Counted from the first letter of the stretch, positions 8,192 through 16,881 are shown. The stretch: DNA of 64,000 nucleotides from Pseudomonas sp. TH31 (GCF_016650815.1 NZ_JAEKEZ010000032.1:36350-100349); one strand, 5' to 3'. Translations and numbers: made by a program. The notes: a model not told the origin generated them from the sequence alone.

Positions 8192-8887
8192 ATGAATGCA
8201 CCACTGAAAGCGTTCGGCCCGATCAAGGCCGTGATTTTCGACATGGATGGCTTGCTGCTGGATACCGAGGGCATCTACACCGAGGTCACCTCCATGATCG
8301 CCGAGCGTTATGGCCGGACCTTCGACTGGAGCGTCAAACAGAACATCATCGGCCGTGGCGCGGGTGATCTGGCGTGTTATGTGGTCGAGGCGCTGGACCT
8401 GCCGATCACTGCCGAAGAGTTTCTGGTGATCCGTGAGCCGCTGATGCGCGAGCGTTTCCCCAAGGCGCTGGCGATGCCGGGCGCCGAGGAACTGGTTCGG
8501 CACCTGAAGGCCAACAACATTCCGATTGCGGTGGGCACCAGCTCTTCTCGCCAGTCGTTTGGCCAGAAAACCACGCTGCATCGCGACTGGTTTGCGCTGT
8601 TCGACTTCATTGTTACTGCCGATGACCCGGAAGTCGGAGCGGCCAAACCGGCGCCGGATATCTTCCTGACGGCAGCGCGGCGCCTGGGTGTCGCGCCCGA
8701 GGACTGCCTGGTGTTCGAAGATTCACCATTTGGTGTCACGGCGGCGAAAGCGGCGGGGATGACCGCGATTGCGATCCCGGATGCAGCCATGGCCGATGAT
8801 AAGTACGCACACGCCGATGGCATCCTTCGTACGTTGAAGGCCTTCAAACCGAGCGAGTGTGGCTTGCCAGCGCTTGAGTGGGCGTGA
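8192..8887 (+). CDS. HAD-superfamily hydrolase, subfamily IA (phosphatase of the HDHD1/YcjU type)
   Basis: A 231-residue cytosolic phosphatase. Motif I is FDMDGLLLDTE, with nucleophile Asp17 and acid/base Asp19. Motif II is the Thr/Ser in VGTSSSR. The motif III Lys is in EVGAAKPAPDIF and the motif IV acidic residue is in CLVFEDSPFGV. A helical cap domain lies between residues about 25 and 95. The DMDGLLLDTE form and the EDSPFGVTAAKAAGM ending are typical of pseudouridine-5'-phosphatase and 2-deoxyglucose-6-phosphatase-like enzymes, so it probably acts on a small phosphorylated sugar or nucleotide; the substrate cannot be told. It is a single gene followed by a REPIN. Confidence 0.85.
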   Translation: MNAPLKAFGPIKAVIFDMDGLLLDTEGIYTEVTSMIAERYGRTFDWSVKQNIIGRGAGDLACYVVEALDLPITAEEFLVIREPLMRERFPKALAMPGAEELVRHLKANNIPIAVGTSSSRQSFGQKTTLHRDWFALFDFIVTADDPEVGAAKPAPDIFLTAARRLGVAPEDCLVFEDSPFGVTAAKAAGMTAIAIPDAAMADDKYAHADGILRTLKAFKPSECGLPALEWA

Positions 8888-8893
8888 TGCAAA

Positions 8894-8986
8894 ATGTGGG
8901 AGCGAGCCTGCTCGCGAAGGCGGAGTGTCAGGTGACATTAATGTCGTCTGATACACCCTCTTCGCGAGCAGGCTCGCTCCCACATT
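8894..8986. repeat. REPIN, family A (GTGGGAGCGAGCCTGCTCGCGA)
   Basis: The inverted pair GTGGGAGCGAGCCTGCTCGC ... GCGAGCAGGCTCGCTCCCAC is separated by about 50 bp. It sits between the convergent HAD and SDR genes and could form a long hairpin. Confidence 0.85.
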
Positions 8987-9005
8987 TGGATTTGCGCTTA
9001 ACTCA

Positions 9006-9752
9006 TCAAGCGCCAAAGCCACCGTCGATCGTCAGGCTGGCACCGGTTATGTAACCGGCTTCCGGGCCGACCAGGTAAGCGACGAAGCTGGCGATTTCTT
9101 CGGCTTTACCGTAACGACCCACGGCCATCAACGGGATCAGGCTGTCGGCAAAGTCACCGTCAGCCGGGTTCATATCGGTATCGACCGGGCCCGGTTGCAC
9201 GTTGTTGATGGTGATGCCCCGTGGGCCGAGGTCGCGGGACAGGCCTTTGGTCAGGCCAACCAGTGCCGATTTGCTCATGGCGTACGGGCCGCCACCGGCG
9301 AAGGGCATGCGGTCGGCGTTGGTGCTGCCGATGTTGATGATGCGGCCGCCTTCGGTCATGTGTCTGGCCGCGGCCTGGGTCGCGATGAACACGCTGCGCA
9401 CGTTGATAGCCAGGGTTTTATCGAAGTCTTCGAGTTTGAAATCCTCCAGCGGTCCGACAGCCAGCACGCCGGCGTTGTTGACCAGGATGTCCAGGCGGCC
9501 AAAGGCTTCGACGGTGGTGGTCACGGCGCCGCGAATGGCGTCGGCATCGGCGCTGTCGGCCTTGATTGCGAGGGCTTTGCCGCCGTTGCCAGTGATGCTG
9601 TTTTGCAATTCTTCAGCCTTGGCGGTGGAGCTGACGTAGGTGAAGGCGACGGTCGCGCCTTCAGCGGCCAGGCGTTTAACGATGGCGGCGCCGATACCGC
9701 GGGATCCGCCTTGAATGAGCGCTACTTTACCGCTGAGGTTTTGAGTGGTCAT
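9006..9752 (-). CDS. Short-chain dehydrogenase/reductase (3-oxoacyl-ACP reductase-like)
   Basis: A 248-residue classical SDR. It has the nucleotide-binding glycine motif GGSRGIG (residues 15-21), the NNAG motif, a catalytic Ser in INIGSTN, and the YAMSK pair about 13 residues later. The C-terminal GASLTIDGGFGA is typical of FabG-like enzymes. A Ser/Arg after the glycine motif suggests NADP(H). I chose ATG 9752 because CTGGAG lies 7 nt upstream; an in-frame ATG at 9836 lacks one. The gene is divergent from a LysR regulator at 9878, a common arrangement in which the regulator controls the SDR. The substrate is unknown. Confidence 0.88.
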   Translation of the reverse strand: MTTQNLSGKVALIQGGSRGIGAAIVKRLAAEGATVAFTYVSSTAKAEELQNSITGNGGKALAIKADSADADAIRGAVTTTVEAFGRLDILVNNAGVLAVGPLEDFKLEDFDKTLAINVRSVFIATQAAARHMTEGGRIINIGSTNADRMPFAGGGPYAMSKSALVGLTKGLSRDLGPRGITINNVQPGPVDTDMNPADGDFADSLIPLMAVGRYGKAEEIASFVAYLVGPEAGYITGASLTIDGGFGA

Positions 9753-9877
9753 GTCCATCTCCAGAAAATTCAAGGCGGGCTGCCTTGTTGTTGGCGTCGA
9801 GTATCGGCCTCGCATTACCCTCTGGGTAGACCTCAATTACGATAGTCTGTGTAAACCAAAAGTTTATAGTGGCGACC
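9753..9877. promoter_or_regulatory. Divergent promoter region of SDR and LysR genes
   Basis: This 125-bp gap between divergent starts is the expected place for a LysR-type binding site. AT-rich sequence around 9836-9870 probably contains the promoters. No clear T-N11-A palindrome stands out. Confidence 0.4.
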
Positions 9878-10801
9878 ATGGAAACTTTCAGCAGTATCGA
9901 ATGCTTCGTGCGCAGCGCCGAGGTTGGCAGCTTCGCCGAAGCCGCACGACGCCTGAGCCTGACCCCGGCGGCGGTGGGCAAGAGCGTCGCCAAACTTGAA
10001 GCGCGGCTGGGCGTGCGGCTGTTTCAGCGCAGTACCCGGAGCCTGACGTTGACCGAGGCCGGCCAGTTGTTTTTGAGTGAAGTCAGCGCCAGCCTGTACA
10101 CCATTCAAAATGCCGTGGCCAACCTCGCCAGCGCCGAAGGGCGCCCGGCCGGTACGCTGAAGGTCAGCATGGGCACGGTGTTCGGGCGTTTGTATGTCGT
10201 GCCGTTGCTGGGGGAATTCCTGCGACGTTTTCCGGCGATCAACCCGGACTGGCACTTCGATAATCGCCAGGTTGACCTGATTGCTCAGGGTTTTGATGCG
10301 GCGATAGGTGGTGGATTCGAGCTGCCACAGGGCGTCGTGGCGCGCAAGTTGACCCCGGCCCATAGGGTGCTGGTGGCGTCCGCCGATTATCTGGCCGGGC
10401 GAGAGGCGATTGTCGAACCTGACGATCTCAAGCTGTGTGACGGGATTCTTATCCGCTCCCCGCAAACCGGTCGCGTGCGCTCCTGGCAACTGACCAGTCG
10501 CACCCGGCAACACAGTCCGCTGGTGCTCAAGGCGCGGATGACCATGAGCGATTCGGAGGCGGCCTGTGCCAGTGCGGCGCAAGGCTTGGGCATCGCGCTG
10601 GTGAGCATGCCGTTTGCCGTGGGCTATCTGCAGGCCGGGACGTTGCAGCGGGTGTTGCCGGATTGGTACGTTGATGATGGCAACATTTCGATCTATTACG
10701 CTGAACACAAACTGCTGCCGGGCAAGACCCGGGCGTTTGTGGATTTCATCATCGAGCAGTTTGCGCAACAGGGGTTGGGGGAGCGGTTCAGTGCACTTTG
10801 A
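9878..10801 (+). CDS. LysR-family transcriptional regulator
   Basis: A 307-residue regulator. The N-terminal winged helix-turn-helix (FVRSAEVGSFAEAARRL, then SLTPAAVGKSVAKLEARLG) is followed by the typical LFQRSTRSLTLTEAG and the linker helix. The rest is a LysR substrate-binding domain, with GTLKVSMGTVFGR at its start and LGIALVSMPF near the end. ATG 9878 gives METFSSIECF; a GTG at 9869 in frame is possible but less likely. It is of the CrgA/DmlR-like type that regulates neighbouring oxidoreductases. Its target is presumably the divergent SDR gene. Confidence 0.88.
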   Translation: METFSSIECFVRSAEVGSFAEAARRLSLTPAAVGKSVAKLEARLGVRLFQRSTRSLTLTEAGQLFLSEVSASLYTIQNAVANLASAEGRPAGTLKVSMGTVFGRLYVVPLLGEFLRRFPAINPDWHFDNRQVDLIAQGFDAAIGGGFELPQGVVARKLTPAHRVLVASADYLAGREAIVEPDDLKLCDGILIRSPQTGRVRSWQLTSRTRQHSPLVLKARMTMSDSEAACASAAQGLGIALVSMPFAVGYLQAGTLQRVLPDWYVDDGNISIYYAEHKLLPGKTRAFVDFIIEQFAQQGLGERFSAL

Positions 10802-10826
10802 GCCAAGCTTAAGACCGAGTTGTGGC

Positions 10827-10890
10827 CTTCGCGGGCAAGCCTCGCTCCTACAGATTCGCGCAAAACCTGTGGGAGCGAGCCTGCTCGCGA
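10827..10890. repeat. REP pair, family A variant
   Basis: CGCGGGCAAGCCTCGCTCCTACA faces GTGGGAGCGAGCCTGCTCGCGA across a short gap. It lies between the convergent LysR and racemase-like genes. The left half is diverged. Confidence 0.75.
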
Positions 10891-10906
10891 TGAACGATAA
10901 CGCGAT

Positions 10907-11635
10907 TTACCTGCCAAACCGCCCCGGCCAACCAATAATCGTCTTCGGCCGCGGCGTCGCATACGTCCGCACTTTTGACGTCGACAACCCCAACCGCACC
11001 AGTGACTCGGCAATCGTTACCGCCGCCGTCACGCCATCCACTACCGGCACTCCCGTGCGCTGCCGAATCTGTTCATCGAGCCCTGCCATTCCGCCACAGC
11101 CCAGGCAAATCACTTCGGCTTTGTCTTCCAGCACTGCCAGCTCTGCCTGACGAACAATTGCCTCCAGGGCGCGCTGCGGATCGGACTCCAGTTCAAGTAC
11201 CGCCAGCCCACTGGCCCGCACCGACGCGCAACGGTCCCAGAGCCCCGACAATTTGAGCCGATCTTCGATCAACGGCACGGTGCGATCCAGCGTAGTGACC
11301 ACCGAGTAGGCATGACCCAGGAACATCGCCGTGCTGGCGCCCGCATCGGTGATGTCGACGACGGGCACGTTGAGCAATTCCTGCAAGCCTTCGCGACCGT
11401 GTTCGCCGTAGCCCGCCTGGATCACCGCATCGAACGGCTGGTCGTAGGACATGACCCGGTCCATCACCGCGATGGCGGCCAGGTAGCTTTCGAAATTGCC
11501 TTCAATGGAATCGGCACCGAAATGCGGCGTCAGGCCGATGATTTCGGTGCCGGGCGCGGCCACGGACTGGGCCTGGTGGGCGATGGCCCGGGTGATGGAC
11601 TCGGTGGTGTTGACGTTGACCACGAGAATTCGCAT
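10907..11635 (-). CDS. Asp/Glu/hydantoin racemase-superfamily enzyme with only one of two catalytic cysteines
   Basis: A 242-residue protein with the superfamily fold markers: N-terminal ILVVNVNTTESIT, VPVVDITDAGA and CLGCGGMAGL. Racemases use two Cys. The second is present (Cys180 in GCGGM), but the position of the first, usually in an AC-Y/F-G/D-D-P-G motif, reads QAGYGEHG with Gly75. Arylmalonate decarboxylase has the same Gly/Cys pattern, so this enzyme may not be a racemase. It lies 56 bp downstream of an NCS1-type transporter on the same strand, so the substrate is probably a hydantoin, allantoin or pyrimidine-like heterocycle taken up by that transporter. The name is therefore kept general. 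Confidence 0.75.
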   Translation of the reverse strand: MRILVVNVNTTESITRAIAHQAQSVAAPGTEIIGLTPHFGADSIEGNFESYLAAIAVMDRVMSYDQPFDAVIQAGYGEHGREGLQELLNVPVVDITDAGASTAMFLGHAYSVVTTLDRTVPLIEDRLKLSGLWDRCASVRASGLAVLELESDPQRALEAIVRQAELAVLEDKAEVICLGCGGMAGLDEQIRQRTGVPVVDGVTAAVTIAESLVRLGLSTSKVRTYATPRPKTIIGWPGRFGR

Positions 11636-11691
11636 GGGAAGTCCTTATAGCGGGGTGGTTCTGCGGCCCGACACCGCCGGGCCGCGATGGA

Positions 11692-13233
11692 TTAATGGCT
11701 GACGTTATCGACGGCGATGGCTTCACCGCTGACGTCGGCGTAATACGGCTGCCGCTTGGCTATGATCAGGTAGAGCATCCCGGCAATCGCGGCGCCAATC
11801 AGCCAGGAGAACGGCGACACCAAGTGGAAGCCCGGCATCAGCGCGAGGACGATGGCGATCAACGCTGCTGGGATAAACGCTGCCACGGCGCGCAGATTGA
11901 CGCCTCGGCTGTAGTAATAAGCGCCGTTGGGGTCTTCGCAGTACAACTGCGGCACGTTGACCTGACCTTTGCGTACAAGCCAGTAGTCGACCATGATCAC
12001 CCCGTACAGCGGGCCGAGCAGGGCGCCGAGGCCGGACAGGAAATACACGATCACCAACGGGCTGTTGTAGAGGTTCCACGGCAGGATCAACACGGCGATG
12101 GTCGCGCTGATCAACCCGGCGCGGCGGAAAGTCAGGTATTTCGGCGCCAGGTTGCTAAGTACGAAGGCCGGGGCGACGAAGTTGGCCATGATGTTCACCG
12201 CGACGGTGACGATCAGGAACGCCAGGCAACCGAGCACCAGGAAGAAGGTGTTGGGGATCGAGGCGATGATTTCCGTCGGGCTTTCGATGATCCGGCCGTT
12301 GATCTGAAATTGCGCACCGCAGAGCAGGACGGTGATGCTGGCGAACACCAGAATATTGACCGGCAGGCCCCAGAAATTTCCGACCTTGATGGTTTTGCGG
12401 CATGGCGAAGAACGGGCGAAGTCGCAGAAGTTGAGGATCAACGTGCCGTAGATCGACAGCCACAGCGCACCGCCGGCAAAGATATTGCGCCACATCTCGC
12501 CACCGGTCAGCGGTTCGCGAATCGACCAGGCGATGGTCGCGTTGGCCTGGAAGTACATCCACCCGGCGAGGGAGGCGACCGTCAGCAGAATCACCGGCCC
12601 GGCAAACGCCTCGTAGCGCCGCACCATCTCCATGCCGTACGCCAGAATCCCCAGTTGCACGAACCAGATCGCGACGAAACACACCCAGCCCAGGCTCGAC
12701 AGGCCAAGGATCGAGTTGTGGTCGTAATCGGCGAAACCGGGATGCACCGCCGTCAGCAATACCCGAAAGACCACCGACGCCAGGTATGTCTGAATCCCGA
12801 ACCAGGCGATGGCGATAATGGCGCGAATCAGTGCAGGAATTTGCGCCCCGTGAATGCCGAAACTTATCCGGCTGATGACCGGAAACGGCACACCGGTTTT
12901 CTGGCCCATGTAGCCGGAGAGGTTCATGAAGCTATACACCAGCGCCGCGCCGATCCCCAGTGACAGCAGGATCTGCCAGCCGCCCAGTCCTAGCGCATAA
13001 AGACCGATGGCGAACGAGTAGTTGGCAATGTTGTGAACGTCATTTGTCCACAGGGCAAAGATGCTGTAGCGCCCCCAGCGCCGGCCTTCGGCCTTGGTCG
13101 GTGCCAGGTCCTTGTTGTGCAGGCGGGGGCTGAGCACCACCGGGGTTTCAAGCGTCTGATCGTGAAGGTTGAGGGCAGGTTGAGAGGAGGGCAGATCCAG
13201 CGCGATGTTGTTATTGGACAGGCTAGTACGCAT
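11692..13233 (-). CDS. NCS1-family nucleobase/hydantoin:cation symporter
   Basis: A 513-residue inner-membrane protein with about 12 hydrophobic segments. NCS1 features include WTNDVHNIANYSFAIGLYAL in the first helix region (here the usual W-x-x-N-v), a YMGQKTGVPFPVISRISFG loop and GALLGPLYGVIMVDYWLVRKG near helices 9-10. Start ATG 13233 has AGGAG about 10 nt upstream; the in-frame start at 13320 adds an unlikely N-terminus. Relatives import allantoin, hydantoin, uracil, cytosine or thiamine precursors with Na+ or H+. It is the first gene of an operon with the racemase-like enzyme. A perfect-arm palindrome at 13387-13418 lies upstream. Confidence 0.88.
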   Translation of the reverse strand: MRTSLSNNNIALDLPSSQPALNLHDQTLETPVVLSPRLHNKDLAPTKAEGRRWGRYSIFALWTNDVHNIANYSFAIGLYALGLGGWQILLSLGIGAALVYSFMNLSGYMGQKTGVPFPVISRISFGIHGAQIPALIRAIIAIAWFGIQTYLASVVFRVLLTAVHPGFADYDHNSILGLSSLGWVCFVAIWFVQLGILAYGMEMVRRYEAFAGPVILLTVASLAGWMYFQANATIAWSIREPLTGGEMWRNIFAGGALWLSIYGTLILNFCDFARSSPCRKTIKVGNFWGLPVNILVFASITVLLCGAQFQINGRIIESPTEIIASIPNTFFLVLGCLAFLIVTVAVNIMANFVAPAFVLSNLAPKYLTFRRAGLISATIAVLILPWNLYNSPLVIVYFLSGLGALLGPLYGVIMVDYWLVRKGQVNVPQLYCEDPNGAYYYSRGVNLRAVAAFIPAALIAIVLALMPGFHLVSPFSWLIGAAIAGMLYLIIAKRQPYYADVSGEAIAVDNVSH

Positions 13234-13678
13234 TCCGGCAGGCTCCTGATGTTCGAAGGCCGCGATGACTGTGCATGAGCGTGGGCTCGACAAATCTTCG
13301 TCACGGGTGGCGAGCATCACTGGTTACGGGGCATCTGCAGCCTGTACGGGATAGGGCGCTTCAGGCTTTCGGATCTAAAGTGTGTGTATGTTTTGAATGT
13401 GATTGTATACAAAACATAAGTTCACTAAAGCCAGATCTATGCCAGCTCAAGATCTATAAAGCTCTTCTATAATTTCGTTTTGTTATTGATTGAGGATAAG
13501 TGACTGAAAACAAGACGATATAAATTGACCGATTGAACAGTTATTTATTTTCTTATGGGATTGGTTGGAAAGATCGATTGAGGAAGTCAGAAAAGGAGGA
13601 TGTAACTTTCTGGGGCGAAGAAACTAAAAGTGCACACATAAATGGAACTTATAGTGACATTCGTGTGTACACATTTTT
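13234..13678. other. AT-rich intergenic island
   Basis: About 445 bp between the transporter start and a REP. From about 13380 to 13680 the GC content is visibly far below the rest of the window. It holds the palindrome at 13387-13418. A 63-codon reading at 13533 has poor coding character and ends inside the REP, so I do not call it. The island could be a remnant of acquired DNA. Confidence 0.5.
13387..13418. promoter_or_regulatory. Perfect inverted repeat, probable operator of the NCS1/racemase operon
   Basis: TATGTTTTG (13387-13395) and CAAAACATA (13410-13418) are perfect complements separated by 14 bases that include TTGTATAC. It lies about 155 bp upstream of the transporter ATG. GntR or other dimeric regulators often bind such sites; the cognate regulator is not visible nearby. 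Confidence 0.5.
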
Positions 13679-13762
13679 AAGATCAAAAGATCGCAGGCTT
13701 CGCCAGCTCCTACCGGGGATTTGATGTGCACCTGTAGGAGCTGCCGCAGGCTGCGATCTTTT
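13679..13762. repeat. REPIN, family B, abutting the cysH stop codon
   Basis: GATCAAAAGATCGCAGGCTT ... AGCTCCTAC faces GTAGGAGCTGCCGCAGGCTG ... GATCTTTT. The cysH TAA (13761-13763) runs directly into the repeat. This pair has the GATC ends outward. Confidence 0.85.
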
Positions 13763-14501
13763 AAGCTTTCGATTTGCTGATGATATTCCCCGCATGCAAC
13801 CCGCATTCTTTCTGCGTTGCTTCTTCCCACCACCAGCGACCTTCACGCTCATGCTGGTTCGGCAGCACCGGGCGCGTGCAAGGCTCGCAGCCGATGCTGA
13901 TGAACCCGCGCTCATGCAGGCTGTTGTACGGCAGCTCCAGCATGCGGATGTAACCCCAAATCTCTTCGCTGGTCATTTGTGCCAGCGGGTTGAACTTGTA
14001 CAGCGGGCGCTCGGGCGTGGAGAACGCGGTATCGATTTCCAGCACCGCGACGGCGCTGCGAGTACCCGGGCTCTGGTCCCGGCGCTGGCCGGTAGCCCAA
14101 GCGGTGACGCCGGACAATTTGCGCCGCAGCGGCTCGATCTTCCGGATGCCGCAGCATTCGCCATGGCCGTCCTTATAGAAGCTGAACAGGCCCTTTTCCT
14201 TCACGAACGGTTCAAGTTTCGTGTAGTCCGGCGACACCAGTTCGATGTCGATCTTGTAGTGCTCGCGCACCTGATCGATGAAGCGATAGGTCTCGGGATG
14301 CAAGCGGCCAGTGTCGAGGCTGAAGACCTTGACGTTCTTGTTCAGCTTCCAGGCCATGTCCACCAGCACCACGTCTTCGGCACCGCTGAAAGATATCCAC
14401 AGGTCATCGCCAAACTCGGCGAACGCGAGCTTCAGGATGTCCTGGGCGGATTTGTTGGCATAGGTCGTGGCGAGTTCCACGACGTCGAACGTTGGGCTCA
14501 T
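13761..14501 (-). CDS. cysH: Adenylyl-sulfate (APS) reductase
   Basis: A 246-residue cytosolic enzyme of assimilatory sulfate reduction. It reduces adenylyl sulfate to sulfite and AMP with thioredoxin. The nucleotide-binding SFSGAEDVVLVDMA lies near residues 37-50. The iron-sulfur ligands Cys116-Cys117 (GECCGIRK) and Cys205/Cys208 (IGCEPCTR) are present, which marks it as the 4Fe-4S APS-type enzyme typical of Pseudomonas rather than the cluster-free enterobacterial PAPS type. The catalytic Cys233 sits in KECGLH. It is a single gene, divergent from thrH, with a REPIN touching its stop codon. Confidence 0.95.
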   Translation of the reverse strand: MSPTFDVVELATTYANKSAQDILKLAFAEFGDDLWISFSGAEDVVLVDMAWKLNKNVKVFSLDTGRLHPETYRFIDQVREHYKIDIELVSPDYTKLEPFVKEKGLFSFYKDGHGECCGIRKIEPLRRKLSGVTAWATGQRRDQSPGTRSAVAVLEIDTAFSTPERPLYKFNPLAQMTSEEIWGYIRMLELPYNSLHERGFISIGCEPCTRPVLPNQHEREGRWWWEEATQKECGLHAGNIISKSKA

Positions 14502-14674
14502 CAGGGCGGCTTCCTACAGGTCAGTGGCGCTTGGCGCTCTATATGGACCAGATGGTACCAAAATCCTACAGCCGCTGGCGCGTCCTCTGCGTTGCGCACG
14601 CTGGCCCGAGTCGCTAGAGTTCGGCAATCTTTTTGCTCGCTCGACTCAATAATCAATACAAATGGGAGTGCCTT

Positions 14675-15292
14675 GTGGAAATTGCCTGTCTGGATCTTGA
14701 AGGTGTGCTGGTCCCGGAAATCTGGATCGCCTTCGCCGAAAAAACCGGGATCGAATCCCTCCGGGCCACCACCCGGGACATTCCCGATTACGACGTGCTG
14801 ATGAAGCAGCGCCTGCGGATCCTCGACGAGCATGGCCTGAAACTCTCCGACATCCAGGAGGTCATCGCCACACTGCAGCCGCTGGACGGTGCCATCGAGT
14901 TCGTCGACTGGCTGCGCGAGCGCTTCCAGGTGGTGATTCTGTCGGACACGTTCTACGAGTTTTCCCAGCCGCTGATGCGTCAATTGGGCTTCCCGACCTT
15001 GCTTTGCCATCGGCTGATTACCGACGATGCCGGACGGGTGACGAGCTATCAGCTACGACAGAAAGATCCCAAGCGCCAGTCGGTTTTGGCGTTCAAGAGC
15101 CTCTACTACCGGGTGATCGCGGCGGGTGATTCCTACAACGACACCACGATGCTGGGCGAGGCGGATGCCGGGATTTTGTTCCATGCGCCGGACAATGTGA
15201 TTCGCGAGTTCCCGCAATTCCCGGCAGTGCATACCTTTGCGCAGTTGAAGCAGGAATTCATCAAAGCTTCGAATCGGGCCCTCAGCCTGTAA
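14675..15292 (+). CDS. thrH: Phosphoserine phosphatase / homoserine phosphotransferase ThrH
   Basis: A 205-residue HAD-superfamily enzyme, exactly the usual ThrH length. The nucleophile motif is LDLEGVLVP, with Asp7 and Glu9; ThrH has this DxE form instead of DxD. Motif II is ILSDTFYEF, the motif III Lys is in RQKDPKRQSV, and motif IV is AAGDSYNDTTM. It dephosphorylates phosphoserine and can pass the phosphate to homoserine, linking serine and threonine synthesis. The start is GTG 14675 with GGGAG at 14664-14668; no ATG fits the family N-terminus. It is monocistronic, followed by a REPIN. Confidence 0.93.
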   Translation: MEIACLDLEGVLVPEIWIAFAEKTGIESLRATTRDIPDYDVLMKQRLRILDEHGLKLSDIQEVIATLQPLDGAIEFVDWLRERFQVVILSDTFYEFSQPLMRQLGFPTLLCHRLITDDAGRVTSYQLRQKDPKRQSVLAFKSLYYRVIAAGDSYNDTTMLGEADAGILFHAPDNVIREFPQFPAVHTFAQLKQEFIKASNRALSL

Positions 15293-15302
15293 ACCCAATC
15301 CT

Positions 15303-15402
15303 TGTAGGAGCTGTCGAGTGAAACGAGGCTGCGATCTCTTGATCTTGCATTTAAAAACAGGATCAAAGATCGCAGCCTCGTTTCACTCGACAGCTCCTAC
15401 AG
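15303..15402. repeat. REPIN, family C (GTCGAGTG-AACGAGGCTGCGATC form)
   Basis: GTAGGAGCTGTCGAGTGAAA ... and its complement TTTCACTCGACAGCTCCTAC are separated by GATCTC...GATC sequence and a short spacer. It lies between the convergent thrH and pabB genes. The head sequence differs from family B, but the GTAGGAGCTG and GCTGCGATC parts are shared. Confidence 0.85.
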
Positions 15403-15413
15403 GGGCGAGGTTG

Positions 15414-16751
15414 TTACAGGTTCTGCAGCGTATCGAGCAACACTTTCACCTTGGTAATCGATTCCTGATACTCGGCCTGCCACTGCGAGTCCGCGACAAT
15501 CCCGCCGCCACCCCAGCAACACACCTGCCCATCCTTGACCAGCAAACTGCGAATGGCGATGGAGCTGTCCATCTCGCCGCGCACGTCCAGGTACAGCAAC
15601 GAACCGCAGTACAACCCACGCCGGGTCGGCTCCAGTTCATCAATGATCTGCATCGCGCGGATTTTCGGCGCGCCGGTAATCGAGCCGCCAGGGAAACTGC
15701 CGGCGATCAGGTCCAGCGCATCCTTGTCATCCGCCAGTTCGCCGGTGACACTGCTCACCAGGTGATGCACATTCGGATAGCTTTCCAGGCTGAACAATTC
15801 CGGCACCCGCACCGAGCCGATGCGGCACGTGCGACCGAGGTCGTTACGCAGCAGGTCGACGATCATCAGGTTTTCCGCGCGATCCTTGGGGCTGGCCAGC
15901 AGCTCGGCGGCATTCGCGGCATCTTCGGCCGGGGTTGTACCGCGAGGGCGGGTGCCTTTGATCGGGCGGGTTTCTACCTGCCGCTCGCTGACTTTGACGA
16001 ACCGCTCCGGTGACAGGCTCAGTACGGCGCCACCGTCGGGCAGGCTCTGAAACCCGGAAAACGGTGTCGGGCAGGCCGCCCGCAGCGCGCAATACGCGGT
16101 CCATGGGTCACCCTGGCATTGCGCGCGAAAGCGCTGGGCGAAGTTGACCTGATAGCAGTCGCCGGCCTGAATGTATTGCTGGATTCGCTCAAGAGCCTGG
16201 CGATATTGGTCGGCGCTGAGGTCGGCACTCATCGGGGCTTTCAGCTTGAAAGGTTCGGCCGGTTCAGAGGCGGGCTGGCTGAACAGCGCGATCAAGCGCT
16301 GCCGCTCGCCGTCTGGCAGCGTCGGGTGGAACACCAACTGGCTTGTAATCAGTTGGTGATCGCTGATCAGCGCCCAGCCATACAAGCCGAAACGCGCATC
16401 CGGCAAGTGCAGGTCGTCCTGCGCCTGGCTCGGCAGATTCTCCAGATGACGGCCGAAATCGTAGCTCAGGTAGCCGATCAAACCACCGGCGAAAGGCAGT
16501 TCATCCGGGACTGACGCTTCACCCAGCCGTGTCAGATTGTCCCGGAGACGTTGCAGGAAATCGCCACCGGTTTCGTCAGGCGATACCGCCAACTGCTCCA
16601 GCGGCCAGGCGCTGAGCAGGTCAAAGCGACCGCGATCAGCCGTTGGCCGGCCACTGTCGAGCAGCACGGCGCCGGGGGCATGACGAATCGCCGCGAAGAA
16701 CTCGGCGGGGTTGGCGCGATAGGGGAGCGAGTGAACGGAACAGGTCAACAT
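15414..16751 (-). CDS. pabB: Aminodeoxychorismate synthase component I
   Basis: A 445-residue enzyme that, with the PabA glutaminase, converts chorismate to 4-amino-4-deoxychorismate for folate synthesis. It has the chorismate-binding (TrpE/PabB) architecture. PIKGTRPRG has Lys265, the lysine that distinguishes PabB (PIKGT) from anthranilate synthase (PIAGT). Other motifs include SYDFGRHLENLP, GDCYQVNFAQRF, LIVDLLRNDLGR-type sequence (here MIVDLLRNDLGR) and the C-terminal SFPGGSITGAPKIRAM. The length is normal. No pabA is adjacent. It is a single gene. Confidence 0.93.
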   Translation of the reverse strand: MLTCSVHSLPYRANPAEFFAAIRHAPGAVLLDSGRPTADRGRFDLLSAWPLEQLAVSPDETGGDFLQRLRDNLTRLGEASVPDELPFAGGLIGYLSYDFGRHLENLPSQAQDDLHLPDARFGLYGWALISDHQLITSQLVFHPTLPDGERQRLIALFSQPASEPAEPFKLKAPMSADLSADQYRQALERIQQYIQAGDCYQVNFAQRFRAQCQGDPWTAYCALRAACPTPFSGFQSLPDGGAVLSLSPERFVKVSERQVETRPIKGTRPRGTTPAEDAANAAELLASPKDRAENLMIVDLLRNDLGRTCRIGSVRVPELFSLESYPNVHHLVSSVTGELADDKDALDLIAGSFPGGSITGAPKIRAMQIIDELEPTRRGLYCGSLLYLDVRGEMDSSIAIRSLLVKDGQVCCWGGGGIVADSQWQAEYQESITKVKVLLDTLQNL

Positions 16752-16881
16752 GGGCGGGGCAGATCAGCCATCGAGGCGGGGTGGCGATTGTAGTCCTCTG
16801 CAGGATTTGCTCCTAGAGGGGATGTCGGGGATTGGCAGATTGGGGGCAGCGTTGAGCAGTGCCACGCGCATGAAACCGTCA

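Noticed and set aside
9006..9836. Longer SDR reading from 9836
   Set aside because: The extra 28 residues precede a well-placed CTGGAG and would run into the LysR promoter region. ATG 9752 matches the family N-terminus.
13533..13724. 63-codon ORF in the AT-rich island
   Set aside because: No convincing ribosome binding site, and its last 15 residues are a translated REP. More likely chance in AT-rich DNA.
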